In this document: piece after piece, positions 13,591-22,405 of the stretch
Position numbering within the stretch: position 1 is the first letter of the stretch
Layout: each line of letters starts with the position of its first letter
Assembly: GCA_028821265.1 (NCBI GenBank)
Contig: JAPPGU010000074.1
Coordinates: 1-41,408, forward strand
Direction of reading: 5' to 3'
Source: a bacterium
Lineage (GTDB): Bacteria > Actinomycetota > Acidimicrobiia > Spongiisociales > Spongiisociaceae
DNA: 41,408 bases
Program-made: the position numbers and the translations under genes
Notes under the pieces: model-generated
Told to the model about the DNA's origin: nothing
What the model saw: the letters and a program-made list of their open reading frames with translations, nothing else
Database searches by the model: none

Positions 13591-16500
13591 ATGCCAGGAC
13601 CGGACCATCACCTGCGTGTCGTCACGGCGACCTCCCTCTTCGACGGTCACGACGCGGCGATCAACATCATGCGCCGCATCCTCCAGGCGGCCGGCGTGGA
13701 GGTGATACACCTCGGTCACAACCGGCCGGTCCGGGAACTCGTCGAGGCGGCCGTTCAAGAAGACGCCCAAGCCGTCGCCGTCACCTCCTACCAGGGAGGC
13801 CACCTCGAGTTCTTCCGCTATCTGCGCTCGCTGCTCGACGAGGTCGGGGCAACCGACGTGAAGATATTCGGCGGGGGAGGGGGCACCATCCTCCCCGAGG
13901 AGGCAGAGAGCCTCCGGGCTCAGGGAGTCGAGCGGATCTACGGTCCCGACGAAGGCAGGGAGTTGGGCCTGCAGGGGATGATCGACGATCTGATCGCGCG
14001 GGCGGATGCCCCCCGCGGGGTCGAGGTAGATGCCGGTCTCGCCGACCTGTCGGTGACGAACAAGCGCGCCGTGGCCCGGCTCATCTCGGCGGCGGAGAAC
14101 GCGCCCAAGAGGCACGCTGCGCTCCTCGAATCCGTCGCGTCGGCCGCGGCCGAATCCTCGTCCATCGTCGTCGGGATCACCGGCACGGGCGGATCCGGGA
14201 AGTCGTCGCTCATCGACGAGATCGTGCTGCGATTCGTTGCCGATCGTGAGGACAGATCGATCGCAATCATCTCGACCGACCCATCTCGCCGACGGTCGGG
14301 CGGTGCTCTGTTGGGCGATCGGATCCGCATGAACTCGGTGCACCAGCCGCGCGTCTTCATGCGATCCCTCGCAACCCGCCAGGCGCATCTGGCGCTGTCC
14401 CCCCACGTCTCGGCCGCCGTGAACATCGTCAAAGCGGCGGGCTTCGACCTGGTGATCCTCGAGACGTCGGGCATCGGGCAGTCGGACACCCAGATCGTCG
14501 ACCACTCGGACCTGAGCGTCTACGTGATGACGCCCGAGTACGGGGCGCCTTCGCAACTCGAGAAGGTCGACATGCTCGACTTCGCCGACCTCGTGGCGAT
14601 CAACAAGTCCGATCGGCGCGGGGCCCTCGACGCGCTGCGCGATGTCAAGAAGCAGTGGCGTCGCAACCGGGTCGACTTCGACCGCCCGGATGATGGCGTG
14701 CCCGTGTACCTCACGTCGGCTTCGCACTTCAACGATCCGGGTACGAACCGCTTCTTCCACGCCCTGATGGCCGAGATCGACGGGCGGTCGTCCCTCGAGT
14801 TCCGCCCCCATCGCGAGCTTCGGGTCGACGGGACCGACGCGGGGCCCATCATCCCGGCCAACCGGGTCCGTTACCTCTCCGAGATCGCCGAGACGATCCG
14901 TGAGTACAACGCCGACGTGGAACGGCAGGCGGACCTGGCCCAGGAGCTGCAGGGGCTCATCGCCACCGCCGACCGCACCGGCCTGGACCTCTCGGAAGAG
15001 ATCGACTCGCTCCGGGCCGGCCTCGGCGCCGAAACGATGCGGGCCTTGGACGAGTGGGACGCGATGAGGGAGCGATACCAGACCGACGACGTGTCGTATT
15101 CCGTGCGGAACCGCCTCGTCACGGTAGAGGCAGCCACGAAGACCCTGTCGGGGACGCGGGTGCCCAAGGTCGCGTTCCCCAGGATGCGCGGCTGGGGCGA
15201 CCGCGTCCGATGGGTACTCCAGGAGAACGTGCCCGGATCGTTTCCCTATACCGGTGGTGTCTTCCCGTTCCGCAGCACGACCGAAAGGCCGACCCGCATG
15301 TTCGCCGGCGAGGGCGGTCCCGAGCAGACCAACCGACGGTTCCACTACCTGTCACGAGGGATGCCGGCAGTCCGCCTGTCCACGGCCTTCGACTCGGTGA
15401 CGCTGTACGGCGAGAACCCGGATGAGCGGCCGGACATCTACGGCAAGGTCGGCAACAGCGGCGTTTCGCTCGCATCGCTGGACGACGCGAAACGGCTCTA
15501 CTCGGGTTTCGACCTGCTGGACAACAGCACTTCGGTGTCGATGACCATCAACGGCCCGGCCCCCATGATCCTCGCCTTCTTCCTGAACGCCGCGATCGAC
15601 CAGCAATGCGAGCAGTACATCGACGAGCACCGGCTCTGGGAGGTCGTCGAGGCCAAACTCAACGATCGGTACGAGAATCGTGGAGTGGCTCGCCCGGTCT
15701 ATCGGGCCGACTTGCCGGAGGGCAACGCCGGCTTCGGCACCCGGCTTCTCGGCATCTCGGGGGACGAGGTCGTGCCGGAGGACGTCTACGCCGAGATCCG
15801 GCGCGACGTGCTCGCGAGGGTTCGGGGCACCCTGCAGGCCGACATCCTCAAGGAGGATCAGGCTCAGAACACCTGCATCTTCTCGACCGAGTTCGCCCTC
15901 CGCATGCAGGGCGACATCCAGCAGTTCTTCATCGACAACGCCGTACGGAACTTCTACTCCATTTCGATCAGCGGGTATCACATGGCGGAGGCGGGGGCCA
16001 ACCCCATCAGCCAGCTGGCGTTCACGCTCGCGAACGGGTTCACGTTCATCGAGTACTTCCTGGCGAGAGGCATGGCCGTCGATGACTTCGCCCACAACCT
16101 CTCCTTCTTCTTCTCCAACGGTGTAGACGCCGAGTACGCCGTCATCGGCCGGGTGGCGCGGCGGATCTGGTCGAAGGCTCTGCGCGACCGCTACGGGGCT
16201 TCGGACCGCTCACAGATGCTCAAGTACCACATCCAGACCTCCGGGCGCTCCCTCCACGCCCAGGAGATCGGGTTCAACGACATCCGAACGACGCTCCAGG
16301 CGTTGTACGCGATCTACGACAGTGCGAACTCGCTCCATACCAACGCCTACGACGAGGCGATAACGACCCCGACCGAAGAGTCGGTCCGGCGGGCGCTGGC
16401 CATACAGCTCATCATCAACGAGGAGCTGGGCCTGAACCGGAACGAGAACCCGCTTCAAGGGTCCTTCGTGGTCGAGGAACTCACCGACCTCGTCGAGGAA

Positions 16501-16923
16501 GCGGTGTTGATGGAGTTCGACCGCATCAGCGAGCGAGGCGGCGTCCTCGGAGCGATGGAGACTCAGTACCAACGGAGCAAGATCCAGGAGGAGTCGCTCC
16601 ACTACGAGCGCCTCAAGTCATCGGGCGCTCTCCCAATCGTCGGTGTCAACACGTTTCTCTCGGACGATGGATCGCCCTTCGTGCGGCCGAAGGAGATCAT
16701 CCGATCCGCATCCGAGGAACGAGACCGGCTCGTGACCGAGATGGACCAGCTTCACCATCGCAACGAGAAACAAGCAGCGGAACTCCTCGACGACCTACAG
16801 CGAGTCGCGCTATCGGGCGGCAACACTTTCGACGCCCTCATGGCGGCGGCAAAGGTGTGCAGCCTCGGCCAGATGACGCACGCGCTCTACGCCGTGGGCG
16901 GCCAGTACCGCCGGAACATGTAG
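13591..16923 (+). CDS. icmF: Fused isobutyryl-CoA mutase IcmF (B12 domain, G-protein chaperone, mutase)
   Basis: 1110 residues, the full IcmF length. Order: cobalamin-binding Rossmann domain ([17 protein letters not shown], with His20 as lower axial ligand; GGGGGTI near residue 92); MeaB-like GTPase domain with P-loop GTGGSGKSS near residues 198-206, ETSGIGQSD and NKSD near 338; linker; then substrate-binding TIM barrel from about residue 540 ([14 protein letters not shown]). IcmF interconverts isobutyryl-CoA and n-butyryl-CoA by adenosylcobalamin radical chemistry, and some homologues also act on isovaleryl/pivalyl-CoA; the GTPase part protects and reloads the cofactor. The ATG at 13591 has GAGGAAG five nt upstream; an in-frame GTG at 13579 is less likely. 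Controlled by the divergent MarR. Confidence 0.96.
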   Translation: MPGPDHHLRVVTATSLFDGHDAAINIMRRILQAAGVEVIHLGHNRPVRELVEAAVQEDAQAVAVTSYQGGHLEFFRYLRSLLDEVGATDVKIFGGGGGTILPEEAESLRAQGVERIYGPDEGRELGLQGMIDDLIARADAPRGVEVDAGLADLSVTNKRAVARLISAAENAPKRHAALLESVASAAAESSSIVVGITGTGGSGKSSLIDEIVLRFVADREDRSIAIISTDPSRRRSGGALLGDRIRMNSVHQPRVFMRSLATRQAHLALSPHVSAAVNIVKAAGFDLVILETSGIGQSDTQIVDHSDLSVYVMTPEYGAPSQLEKVDMLDFADLVAINKSDRRGALDALRDVKKQWRRNRVDFDRPDDGVPVYLTSASHFNDPGTNRFFHALMAEIDGRSSLEFRPHRELRVDGTDAGPIIPANRVRYLSEIAETIREYNADVERQADLAQELQGLIATADRTGLDLSEEIDSLRAGLGAETMRALDEWDAMRERYQTDDVSYSVRNRLVTVEAATKTLSGTRVPKVAFPRMRGWGDRVRWVLQENVPGSFPYTGGVFPFRSTTERPTRMFAGEGGPEQTNRRFHYLSRGMPAVRLSTAFDSVTLYGENPDERPDIYGKVGNSGVSLASLDDAKRLYSGFDLLDNSTSVSMTINGPAPMILAFFLNAAIDQQCEQYIDEHRLWEVVEAKLNDRYENRGVARPVYRADLPEGNAGFGTRLLGISGDEVVPEDVYAEIRRDVLARVRGTLQADILKEDQAQNTCIFSTEFALRMQGDIQQFFIDNAVRNFYSISISGYHMAEAGANPISQLAFTLANGFTFIEYFLARGMAVDDFAHNLSFFFSNGVDAEYAVIGRVARRIWSKALRDRYGASDRSQMLKYHIQTSGRSLHAQEIGFNDIRTTLQALYAIYDSANSLHTNAYDEAITTPTEESVRRALAIQLIINEELGLNRNENPLQGSFVVEELTDLVEEAVLMEFDRISERGGVLGAMETQYQRSKIQEESLHYERLKSSGALPIVGVNTFLSDDGSPFVRPKEIIRSASEERDRLVTEMDQLHHRNEKQAAELLDDLQRVALSGGNTFDALMAAAKVCSLGQMTHALYAVGGQYRRNM

Positions 16924-16978
16924 CGCCAGGACCGCCGAAGAATGAACTCCGGGCCTCCCGGGTCGGAGGCGTTCCTGA

Positions 16979-17539
16979 TCAGCGTGGATGCCGTTTGCGT
17001 TGCCACATCCAACGTATCGCGCCGACGCATGTCACGGCCAGCGTTGCCACGAACAGCGCTGTCTTGACGGCGGTGAACACGGCGGCCGGCCATGCCAGGA
17101 GAGACGGCACACCGTCATGGCTTAGCGCCAGCACCGCGACGGTGATGTTCTCCAGCCCGTCCGCCAGGGCGACCGCCAGCGGCAGCAGGTACAGCGGCGC
17201 TCCGCCTCGGAACAGCCGGAACAGTACGACTGCGAGCAGCAGGCCGTAGGAGGCCGGGAACACCATGTCGATGGTGAGTGCGGTCGTCGCGTAGACGGCC
17301 CTTGCGCTGGCATCGAGCCGGTCGAGGGCGTCGAACAGGGCTGCCGCTTCGTCCGGCGTGTACCAGACCCGACTGTCGAGCAGGTCCAGTCCCGCCAGCC
17401 GCGCCTGGCGCCAAGCGAGACCACCCACGCACCCGACGACGCCCACCGAAGCGGCGACCGCTATGCGCCAGGTCGCGCACCGCTCCACTGCCGTGCCGAT
17501 CGACGACACCAGGCCTCTTCCCAACCAACCTCCTGGCAT
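16979..17539 (-). CDS. Small integral membrane protein of unknown function
   Basis: About 186 residues with four hydrophobic segments: near the N-terminus (WRIAVAASVGVVGCVGGLAW), TLTIDMVFPASYGLLLAVVLF, LYLLPLAVALADGLENITVAVLAL, and VFTAVKTALFVATLAVTCVGAI; a basic tail follows. The loop YTPDEAAALFDALDRLDASARAVYA between the first two is soluble. I do not recognise a functional family. The start is uncertain: ATG 17539 is used, but TTG 17524 follows AGGAGG directly and GTG 17509 follows GGGAAGAGG, so the true protein may be 5-10 residues shorter. It is convergent with icmF. Confidence 0.6.
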   Translation of the reverse strand: MPGGWLGRGLVSSIGTAVERCATWRIAVAASVGVVGCVGGLAWRQARLAGLDLLDSRVWYTPDEAAALFDALDRLDASARAVYATTALTIDMVFPASYGLLLAVVLFRLFRGGAPLYLLPLAVALADGLENITVAVLALSHDGVPSLLAWPAAVFTAVKTALFVATLAVTCVGAIRWMWQRKRHPR

Positions 17540-17598
17540 GCCGTCGGGCATCCCTACGGCTCGGCTCTGCCTACCGCGCAGGTCGGCCCACCATCCCG

Positions 17599-18279
17599 CT
17601 ACCAGGCAAGGTCTAGAGCGGTGGTGAGGAATCCGGTGAAGGGTGCGGCCACCCGGCAGGTGTCGGTGTAGAGATCCATGAAATCCGCGGCGCAGGTTTC
17701 CTCTTCCGCGAAGCTGGTGGTGGCCACGAACGACTTCAGCTTCAGGTAGTCGATCAGGGGGTGGTCGGGGTCGAAACCTCTCGGGGCGCGTTTCAGCGAC
17801 TCGCCCTCCAGGGTGAACGTGGATGCGAAGTCCGGCTCGTCCACAATCCGAAGCCATACATCCGGGTCATCGACGATGGCTTCCCGGATCTTTCCGGCGG
17901 TGGCCGCGTTGGGCCTCCATATGCCGGCGCCGGCGAACACCATGCCGGGTTCCAGGTGCAGGTAGAGGCCCGGTCCGTGTACGTCTCGCCCCACCTCGTG
18001 GCGGAAGTGGAGACCGGCGTTGGTCTTGTAGGGCGTCTTGTCCTTCGAGAATCGGACGTCGCGATAGATCCGGAATACCGACCCGCCGGACCGGCGGGCG
18101 TCGGCCACCATGTGGGGGCTGATGCTCGCCAGCCGATCCTCGAAGTCCGTCACGAACCCGAGAAGGGGATCCTGGACGTCGGTCCGGTACCGCTGCTTGT
18201 TGGCCTGGAACCAGTCGCGCCGGTTGTTCTCGGCCAACTCTTCCAGGAAGTCGAACAGGGCGGGCGTGAAGTGCGACAT
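17599..18279 (-). CDS. DUF2461 (TIGR02453) family protein
   Basis: 226 residues, standard family length. Diagnostic segments: FFDFL-type start (ALFDFLEELAENNRRDWFQANKQRY), RIYRDVRFSKDKTPYKTNAGLHF near residue 70-92, GPGLYLHLEPG near 100 and the C-terminal FVATTSF segment. The family is widespread and has no established biochemical role. The ATG at 18279 is preceded by GAAGGATC and, 8 nt upstream, by TAGCGT (18288-18293), so it may be leaderless. Transcribed in the same direction as the membrane protein downstream. Confidence 0.88.
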   Translation of the reverse strand: MSHFTPALFDFLEELAENNRRDWFQANKQRYRTDVQDPLLGFVTDFEDRLASISPHMVADARRSGGSVFRIYRDVRFSKDKTPYKTNAGLHFRHEVGRDVHGPGLYLHLEPGMVFAGAGIWRPNAATAGKIREAIVDDPDVWLRIVDEPDFASTFTLEGESLKRAPRGFDPDHPLIDYLKLKSFVATTSFAEEETCAADFMDLYTDTCRVAAPFTGFLTTALDLAW

Positions 18280-18347
18280 GATCCTTCACGCTAGCGCCGG
18301 CGGGTGCGGATGAAGTCCCGGTCGGGTCGCGGGGAGCGCCCCAGCGG

Positions 18348-18728
18348 TCAGGTTCCGAATCCCAGCCTGCCGGCAAGGTTCTGCTGGCGATCGTCGAGTG
18401 TGATGAAGGCCATATCCTGCGGCTCGCGGGCGACGTGGAGAGCCGTTGCCAGGTGCCAGAGATCCGCGCCTCTCGCGTAGCCGATGTCCAGCACCCTGCT
18501 GAACTCGAGCGAGAGTGGTCGGTCCGGAATGATCCAGTCGAGGCCCATGAGCCGACGGGGGTCGAACACCCTGTTCTCCCGAGCGAAGGCAGCCCGCATC
18601 TCGGCTTCCAGCAGGTTCGAGGAGAGCAACCGGGAGTAGGAGTTCAGGCGGTCGGCTAGCTCGGGATAGCCAGGCTCGGCGAAGGAGATAGCAACCAGTG
18701 ACGAGGTGTCCACGTACGCGACGCTCAT
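18348..18728 (-). CDS. PIN-domain ribonuclease toxin (VapC-like)
   Basis: 126 residues, a single PIN domain. Acidic active-site residues are in place: Asp7 (YVDTSS), Glu41 (LLEAEMR), Asp89 (GADLWHLATA) and Asp112/113 (FITLDDRQ), which would coordinate Mg2+ for RNA cleavage. It overlaps the upstream antitoxin gene by 4 bp (ATGA), the usual antitoxin-first order of toxin-antitoxin operons. The antitoxin is Phd-type rather than VapB/AbrB-type, a common mixed pairing. RNA target unknown; members cut tRNA or rRNA. Confidence 0.87.
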   Translation of the reverse strand: MSVAYVDTSSLVAISFAEPGYPELADRLNSYSRLLSSNLLEAEMRAAFARENRVFDPRRLMGLDWIIPDRPLSLEFSRVLDIGYARGADLWHLATALHVAREPQDMAFITLDDRQQNLAGRLGFGT

Positions 18729-18997
18729 CGGTGGCGCTCGGCAAGGAAACGTTCCAGAGCGCCTGTTCGGCGCGTTTCCGGATGCAGGAAAGCCCGCGGC
18801 CCATCCTGGCGTACCACTACACCTTGGGCGGCCAAGTCGTCGAGTCGTTGCTCGATCGACTCGTCACGGGCGCTGATCGGGCGCACCTCCGCCACCGGTT
18901 CTCCTCGATACGACACTACGACCGTCTGCCCGGCTCGTACGCGCCTGATGACTTCGGAGAACCGTGCCTTGGCTTCGTATGTCGAGTATGTGACCAT
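18725..18997 (-). CDS. Phd/YefM-family antitoxin
   Basis: 90 residues. The N-terminal half MVTYSTYEAKARFSEVIRRVRAGQTVVVSYRGEPVAEVRPI is a textbook Phd/YefM DNA-binding and dimerisation domain; the C-terminal part is less conserved and should wrap the PIN toxin. The start ATG is 6 nt after TAGACT, so the mRNA is probably leaderless, and a perfect 14-bp palindrome lies just upstream of that -10, suiting autorepression by the antitoxin or the complex. Confidence 0.88.
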   Translation of the reverse strand: MVTYSTYEAKARFSEVIRRVRAGQTVVVSYRGEPVAEVRPISARDESIEQRLDDLAAQGVVVRQDGPRAFLHPETRRTGALERFLAERHR

Positions 18998-19003
18998 GGG
19001 CAG

Positions 19004-19009
19004 AGTCTA
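19004..19009 (-). promoter_or_regulatory. -10 element (TAGACT) for the leaderless toxin-antitoxin operon
   Basis: TAGACT on the minus strand, six nt before the antitoxin ATG, the spacing expected for a leaderless transcript. Confidence 0.5.
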
Positions 19010-19010
19010 G

Positions 19011-19024
19011 TCTGACTAGTCAGA
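19011..19024. promoter_or_regulatory. Toxin-antitoxin operator palindrome
   Basis: TCTGACTAGTCAGA is a perfect 14-bp palindrome directly upstream of the TAGACT -10 of the Phd/PIN operon. The position between -10 and -35 suits repression by a Phd dimer. Confidence 0.6.
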
Positions 19025-19043
19025 TACCGCATCCCGGCCGGGG

Positions 19044-19460
19044 TCAGGAGGCGGACCAAGACCGGATGCGTTCCACGGTGATCGTTATGGCGGGGCCGGG
19101 AGGCGGTTGGTCGGCGTAGACGGGGTATCTCTCCGTCAGGATCTCGAGGGCGGTCTCTCGGAGGGGGCCGTCGTTCACGATTCGGGCCACCCCGTCCAGC
19201 CGTATCCACCAGAGGCGGTCCCAGTCGTCCTCGTAGTGATCCACCAGCACGGACACCTGCGGGTTGACCTCGATGTTGCGGATCCGCCGCAGGCGCAGAG
19301 TGGACTTCGGCTTGGCGTCGATCGCGGTGTAGATGACACCGTCCCGATGGGCGAACACGATGGGAACCAGGTGGGCCCGGCCCGCGCCGTCGGTGGTTCC
19401 CAGGGTGGCCGACCGGGCATCGGAGAGGCGCTGGTGTATCTCTTCTGGCGAGAGGCGCAT
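19044..19460 (-). CDS. PPOX-class (pyridoxamine-phosphate-oxidase-like) enzyme, probably F420-dependent
   Basis: 138 residues of split-barrel flavin-binding fold: ARSATLGTTDGAGRAHLVPIVFAHRDGVIYTAIDAKPKST, followed by LRRIRNIEVNPQVSVLVDHYEDDWDRLWWIRLDGVARIV. The pattern fits the TIGR03668-type actinobacterial F420 enzymes, which use reduced F420 on undefined substrates. The ATG at 19460 is chosen since the fold starts there and GGTGG precedes it; an in-frame ATG at 19529 would add a basic tail without homology. It is divergent from the methyltransferase gene. Confidence 0.85.
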   Translation of the reverse strand: MRLSPEEIHQRLSDARSATLGTTDGAGRAHLVPIVFAHRDGVIYTAIDAKPKSTLRLRRIRNIEVNPQVSVLVDHYEDDWDRLWWIRLDGVARIVNDGPLRETALEILTERYPVYADQPPPGPAITITVERIRSWSAS

Positions 19461-19594
19461 TTTCCACCGGCCATTCGTGTAGAGGAAACCGTTGCCGAAC
19501 AGTTTGCTGCGGCGCCTGCTGCCCGGCAATTCTGTTTCCGGGTTGCTTCCGAGTCGCTATCGTTGCCCCCTAGTCGTCACGGAGGCGGGAAAGG

Positions 19595-20305
19595 GTGTCC
19601 GAGGAATTCTTGTGGAAGGGCCGGCTCGGCCCGATGAACCTCCAGATTTCGGACACCACGTTCCGTCCTTCCACCATCTCGGCCTTGATCGCTCGCGAGC
19701 TTCGTATCCAGGAGGGCGAGGTGGCCATCGATGTCGGATGCGGATCGGGGGTGCTGTCGATCATCGCCGCCAAGCTCGGCGCCCGCCACGTACACGCCAT
19801 CGACAAGAGCCCGGACGTGATCGAGGTGGGCCGCGCCAACGCCGAAGCCAACGACGTGGCCGATCGCATCACGTTCTACCAGGGCGACCTGTTCGAGCCC
19901 CTTGCCGACGATGTTCGAGCAGACGTGATCATCGGCGATGTGTCCGGTATCCCCGACACCCTGGCGGATGAGAGCGGATGGTTCCCGACCAGGGGCGGGG
20001 GCGGCACCCGGGGGAGCGAGCTTCCCATTCGCATGCTCGAGGAGGCAAGGCGCCGACTGAGCGCCGGCGGGCGCCTATTCCTGCCGACCGGATCCCTGCA
20101 GGATGAATCCTCCATCATCGAGGCCGCCAGGCGTCTCTACACCAAGGTGAGGAAGCTCACCGAGCGGGCCATACCCCTCCCGAGCAAGCTCGCCACCAGC
20201 CAGGTGCTTTCCGAGTTGGTGGAGCGCGGAGTGGTCCGGGTCAGCACCCGCGGCTCGCGGTCCATCTGGGAGGCCCGGGTGTGGGAGGTCTCGGGCGTCG
20301 CCTGA
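19595..20305 (+). CDS. Class I SAM-dependent methyltransferase (PrmA/HemK-like)
   Basis: 236 residues. Motif I is VAIDVGCGSGVLSIIAAKLG near residue 45; the acidic end of strand 2 (HAIDKSPDVIEVGRANAEAN), DLFEP and VIIGDVSGIPD follow. The last replaces the usual NPPY/DPPY, so the substrate is not a classical PrmC-type glutamine. GTG start with GGAGG 9 nt upstream; TATCGT at 19558-19563 is a -10 candidate. About 60 bp before nif3 on the same strand. The target (protein or small molecule) is not readable. Confidence 0.82.
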   Translation: MSEEFLWKGRLGPMNLQISDTTFRPSTISALIARELRIQEGEVAIDVGCGSGVLSIIAAKLGARHVHAIDKSPDVIEVGRANAEANDVADRITFYQGDLFEPLADDVRADVIIGDVSGIPDTLADESGWFPTRGGGGTRGSELPIRMLEEARRRLSAGGRLFLPTGSLQDESSIIEAARRLYTKVRKLTERAIPLPSKLATSQVLSELVERGVVRVSTRGSRSIWEARVWEVSGVA

Positions 20306-20368
20306 GGTCGTGGGCTCCCCGCCGGCCGCCGGTACCGGTCTCCCCCGCACGGTTGTCCGGCCGGCATC

Positions 20369-21151
20369 ATGAGCCTCCGTGTCGGTGAGATCCTTGCCGC
20401 AATCGACCGGCGAGCGCCGTTCTCCTCCGCCGCCGAATGGGACGCGGTGGGTCTCCAGATCGGCGATCCGGAGCGGGAGGTCTCGACCATGGCGGTGGTC
20501 CATGAGCTCACCGGCAGGATCCTGGATGGGATCCTCTCATCCGGGGCGGAGCTGGTGGTCACCTATCACCCGCTGCTATTCCGCCCCCTCAGCTCGGTGA
20601 CCGCCGTGCCCGGTGCGGAGGGACGGGTACTCGCCCTCGCGGAAGGGCGGGTGGCCGTCATTTCGGTCCACACCAACTGGGACGCGGCTGCCGGGGGAAG
20701 TTCGGATTCGCTGGCCGCTGCCCTGGAGATCCGGGACCCGGAGGGCTTCGCCTCCTCGATGACCGGCGCCGGGCACGAGATCTGGTTGGGCCGCTTCGGA
20801 TCCTTCGGTGGCTCGGTGGGGGATCTTGCCGACCTCGTGCAAGCACGGCTCGGCGCCCGGCCCCGCCTCTCAGGCCCGCTCGACCGGGTCGTGCGCCGTG
20901 TGGCGGTGCTGCCCGGCTCTGGTGGCTCCCGAGTCGAGGACGCCGCCTGCGCCGGCGCTGATGCCTACGTCACCGGCGACGTCTCGCATCATGAGGCTCG
21001 GCGGGCGGCAGACTCGGGGATGGTGATGGTGGATGCAGGGCATGCCCCCACGGAGCGTCCCGGGGTACGAGCGCTCTACGATCTGGTGGCCGGAATAGCG
21101 CACATGCCCGTCGAATTGGTCGGGGGCGACGACAATCCGTGGGGACTCTGA
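20369..21151 (+). CDS. Nif3-like dinuclear metal centre protein
   Basis: 260 residues. Family motifs in order: EWDAVGLQIGDP near residue 24, TYHPLLF near 64, HTNWDAAAGG near 100, GDVSHHEA near 203 and DAGHAPTE near 221. The first metal-binding pair is normally HHP; here it is YHP, so one ligand of the dimetal site is replaced. Nif3 proteins are hexamers whose role remains unsettled (a GTP-cyclohydrolase-like activity has been proposed). The stop overlaps the following zinc-ribbon gene by one base, a pairing frequent in Actinobacteria. Confidence 0.92.
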   Translation: MSLRVGEILAAIDRRAPFSSAAEWDAVGLQIGDPEREVSTMAVVHELTGRILDGILSSGAELVVTYHPLLFRPLSSVTAVPGAEGRVLALAEGRVAVISVHTNWDAAAGGSSDSLAAALEIRDPEGFASSMTGAGHEIWLGRFGSFGGSVGDLADLVQARLGARPRLSGPLDRVVRRVAVLPGSGGSRVEDAACAGADAYVTGDVSHHEARRAADSGMVMVDAGHAPTERPGVRALYDLVAGIAHMPVELVGGDDNPWGL

Positions 21152-21861
21152 TGGAACGGCTGACCAGCTTCTCGGATCTGCTCGAACTGCAACAGGTGGA
21201 TTCGCTCATCGACAAGCTACGGATTGACCGCCGCACGCTGCCCGAACTGGCCGAGCTCCGGGAGGCTGCGGTGGAGGCCGCGGCCACTGCCGCCGCCCAC
21301 TCGGATGTGAACGACCGGCTGCGGGCCGTCGAGAGATCCACGGCCCGTGTCGAGGACGAGCTCACCATGACGGAGCAACGCGTTCGGGAGCAGGAGCGGC
21401 GCCTCTTCGCAGGGGCCATGAGCGCCCGGGAGGCAGACCATCTGCGCCATGAGGTCGGCAACCTCCGCAAACGGGTCTCCGTGATGGAGGACGAGTTGCT
21501 CGAGTTGCTCGAAGAGCGCGAGCGCCTGGACGCGGAAGAGGAGGCGGCGAGAGAGACGGCTACGGAGGCATCGGGGGTCGAGCGCCGCTTGGCAGCCCGG
21601 GTCGCCGAGCTCGAGGCGGCAATCGACGCGTCGCTGGCGCGGTACCGGCAACGGCAGGCCGAAATCGCGCCTGAGATCGACCGGGGGCTGCTCCGGAAGT
21701 ACGTTCAGCTGAGGAAGCGTCGGGGTGGGGTGGTCGTAGGGGAGGTGGACGGAAGGGTCTGCGGCGCCTGCCATCTTCAGATGTCGGTGGCCGAGTACGA
21801 AGAGGTGGCGTCGGACAGCATCCCCCAATGCATCCACTGCGCCGCCATCCTGTGCCTCTGA
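21151..21861 (+). CDS. Coiled-coil zinc-ribbon protein (DUF164/C4-type)
   Basis: 236 residues. Residues about 5-180 are predicted long helices with heptad character (many E, R, L, A); the C-terminus is a C4 zinc ribbon, CGACHLQM then QCIHCAAILCL. This matches the DUF164 family that follows nif3 in Actinobacteria and is often linked to RNase H genes. The ATG at 21151 overlaps the nif3 stop (TGATG). It probably binds nucleic acid or acts as a chaperone-like scaffold; not established. Confidence 0.9.
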   Translation: MERLTSFSDLLELQQVDSLIDKLRIDRRTLPELAELREAAVEAAATAAAHSDVNDRLRAVERSTARVEDELTMTEQRVREQERRLFAGAMSAREADHLRHEVGNLRKRVSVMEDELLELLEERERLDAEEEAARETATEASGVERRLAARVAELEAAIDASLARYRQRQAEIAPEIDRGLLRKYVQLRKRRGGVVVGEVDGRVCGACHLQMSVAEYEEVASDSIPQCIHCAAILCL

Positions 21862-21879
21862 AGCTCTGCTAGCGGGGCG

Positions 21880-22392
21880 ATGATCTTCTGGCACCTGGGC
21901 GGAGCTGTATTCCTTTTCCGGCTGGCTTTCAAGGACTCTGACGCGGACCTCCGCTTCCTGGCGATCGGAGCGCTCCTGCCCGACGCGATCGAATTGGTTG
22001 CCGGTTGGTGGGATCCGGGTGACGGCCGGCTCATCGGGCATTCCGTCGCCTTCTGTCTCGGATTGCTGGTGGCGGCGCTGGTGCTCACCCGCCGCCATAG
22101 CCGGGGCCGCAAGCGGGCTGTGGTGGTGGTGGCCGGAGCGATCATGCACCTGGTGCTGGACCTGGGATGGATCGACCCACAGCTCCTCCTGTGGCCCATG
22201 CTGGGCTACGAGCTTCCCGCCGGCGTCCAATCCGATTGGTCGGGACTCGCGAGGTTGTCCATGCCCGATCCGCTGACGATCGGCCAGGAGATCGTCGGGA
22301 TCGCCTACCTGGCGTGGCTGGCTCGGAGGGCTCGACTCGCCGACCCCCGGCGTCGCGCCCTGTTGTGGAGGTCAGGGACGCTCGGCGTGTAG
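21880..22392 (+). CDS. YdjM/DUF457-like membrane-bound metal-dependent hydrolase
   Basis: 170 residues with hydrophobic helices and the spaced histidines and aspartates of the family: FWHLGGAVFLF (His5), LLPDAIEL (Asp), IGHSVAF (His) and IMHLVLDLGW (His, Asp). Such proteins are annotated as inner-membrane metal-dependent hydrolases; natural substrates are unknown. It begins 18 bp after the zinc-ribbon gene and is probably in the same transcript; convergent with plsC. The first residue pattern supports the ATG at 21880. Confidence 0.75.
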   Translation: MIFWHLGGAVFLFRLAFKDSDADLRFLAIGALLPDAIELVAGWWDPGDGRLIGHSVAFCLGLLVAALVLTRRHSRGRKRAVVVVAGAIMHLVLDLGWIDPQLLLWPMLGYELPAGVQSDWSGLARLSMPDPLTIGQEIVGIAYLAWLARRARLADPRRRALLWRSGTLGV

Positions 22393-22405
22393 CGGAACTC
22401 GCCGG

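Noticed and set aside
13573-15345. Long minus-strand frame of 590 codons opposite icmF
   Set aside because: It is a shadow of the icmF coding strand; the icmF motifs are unmistakable.
16947-16968. Possible terminator hairpin after icmF (CTCCG and CGGAG arms)
   Set aside because: Only a 5-bp stem with a large loop and no T-tract; too weak to call.
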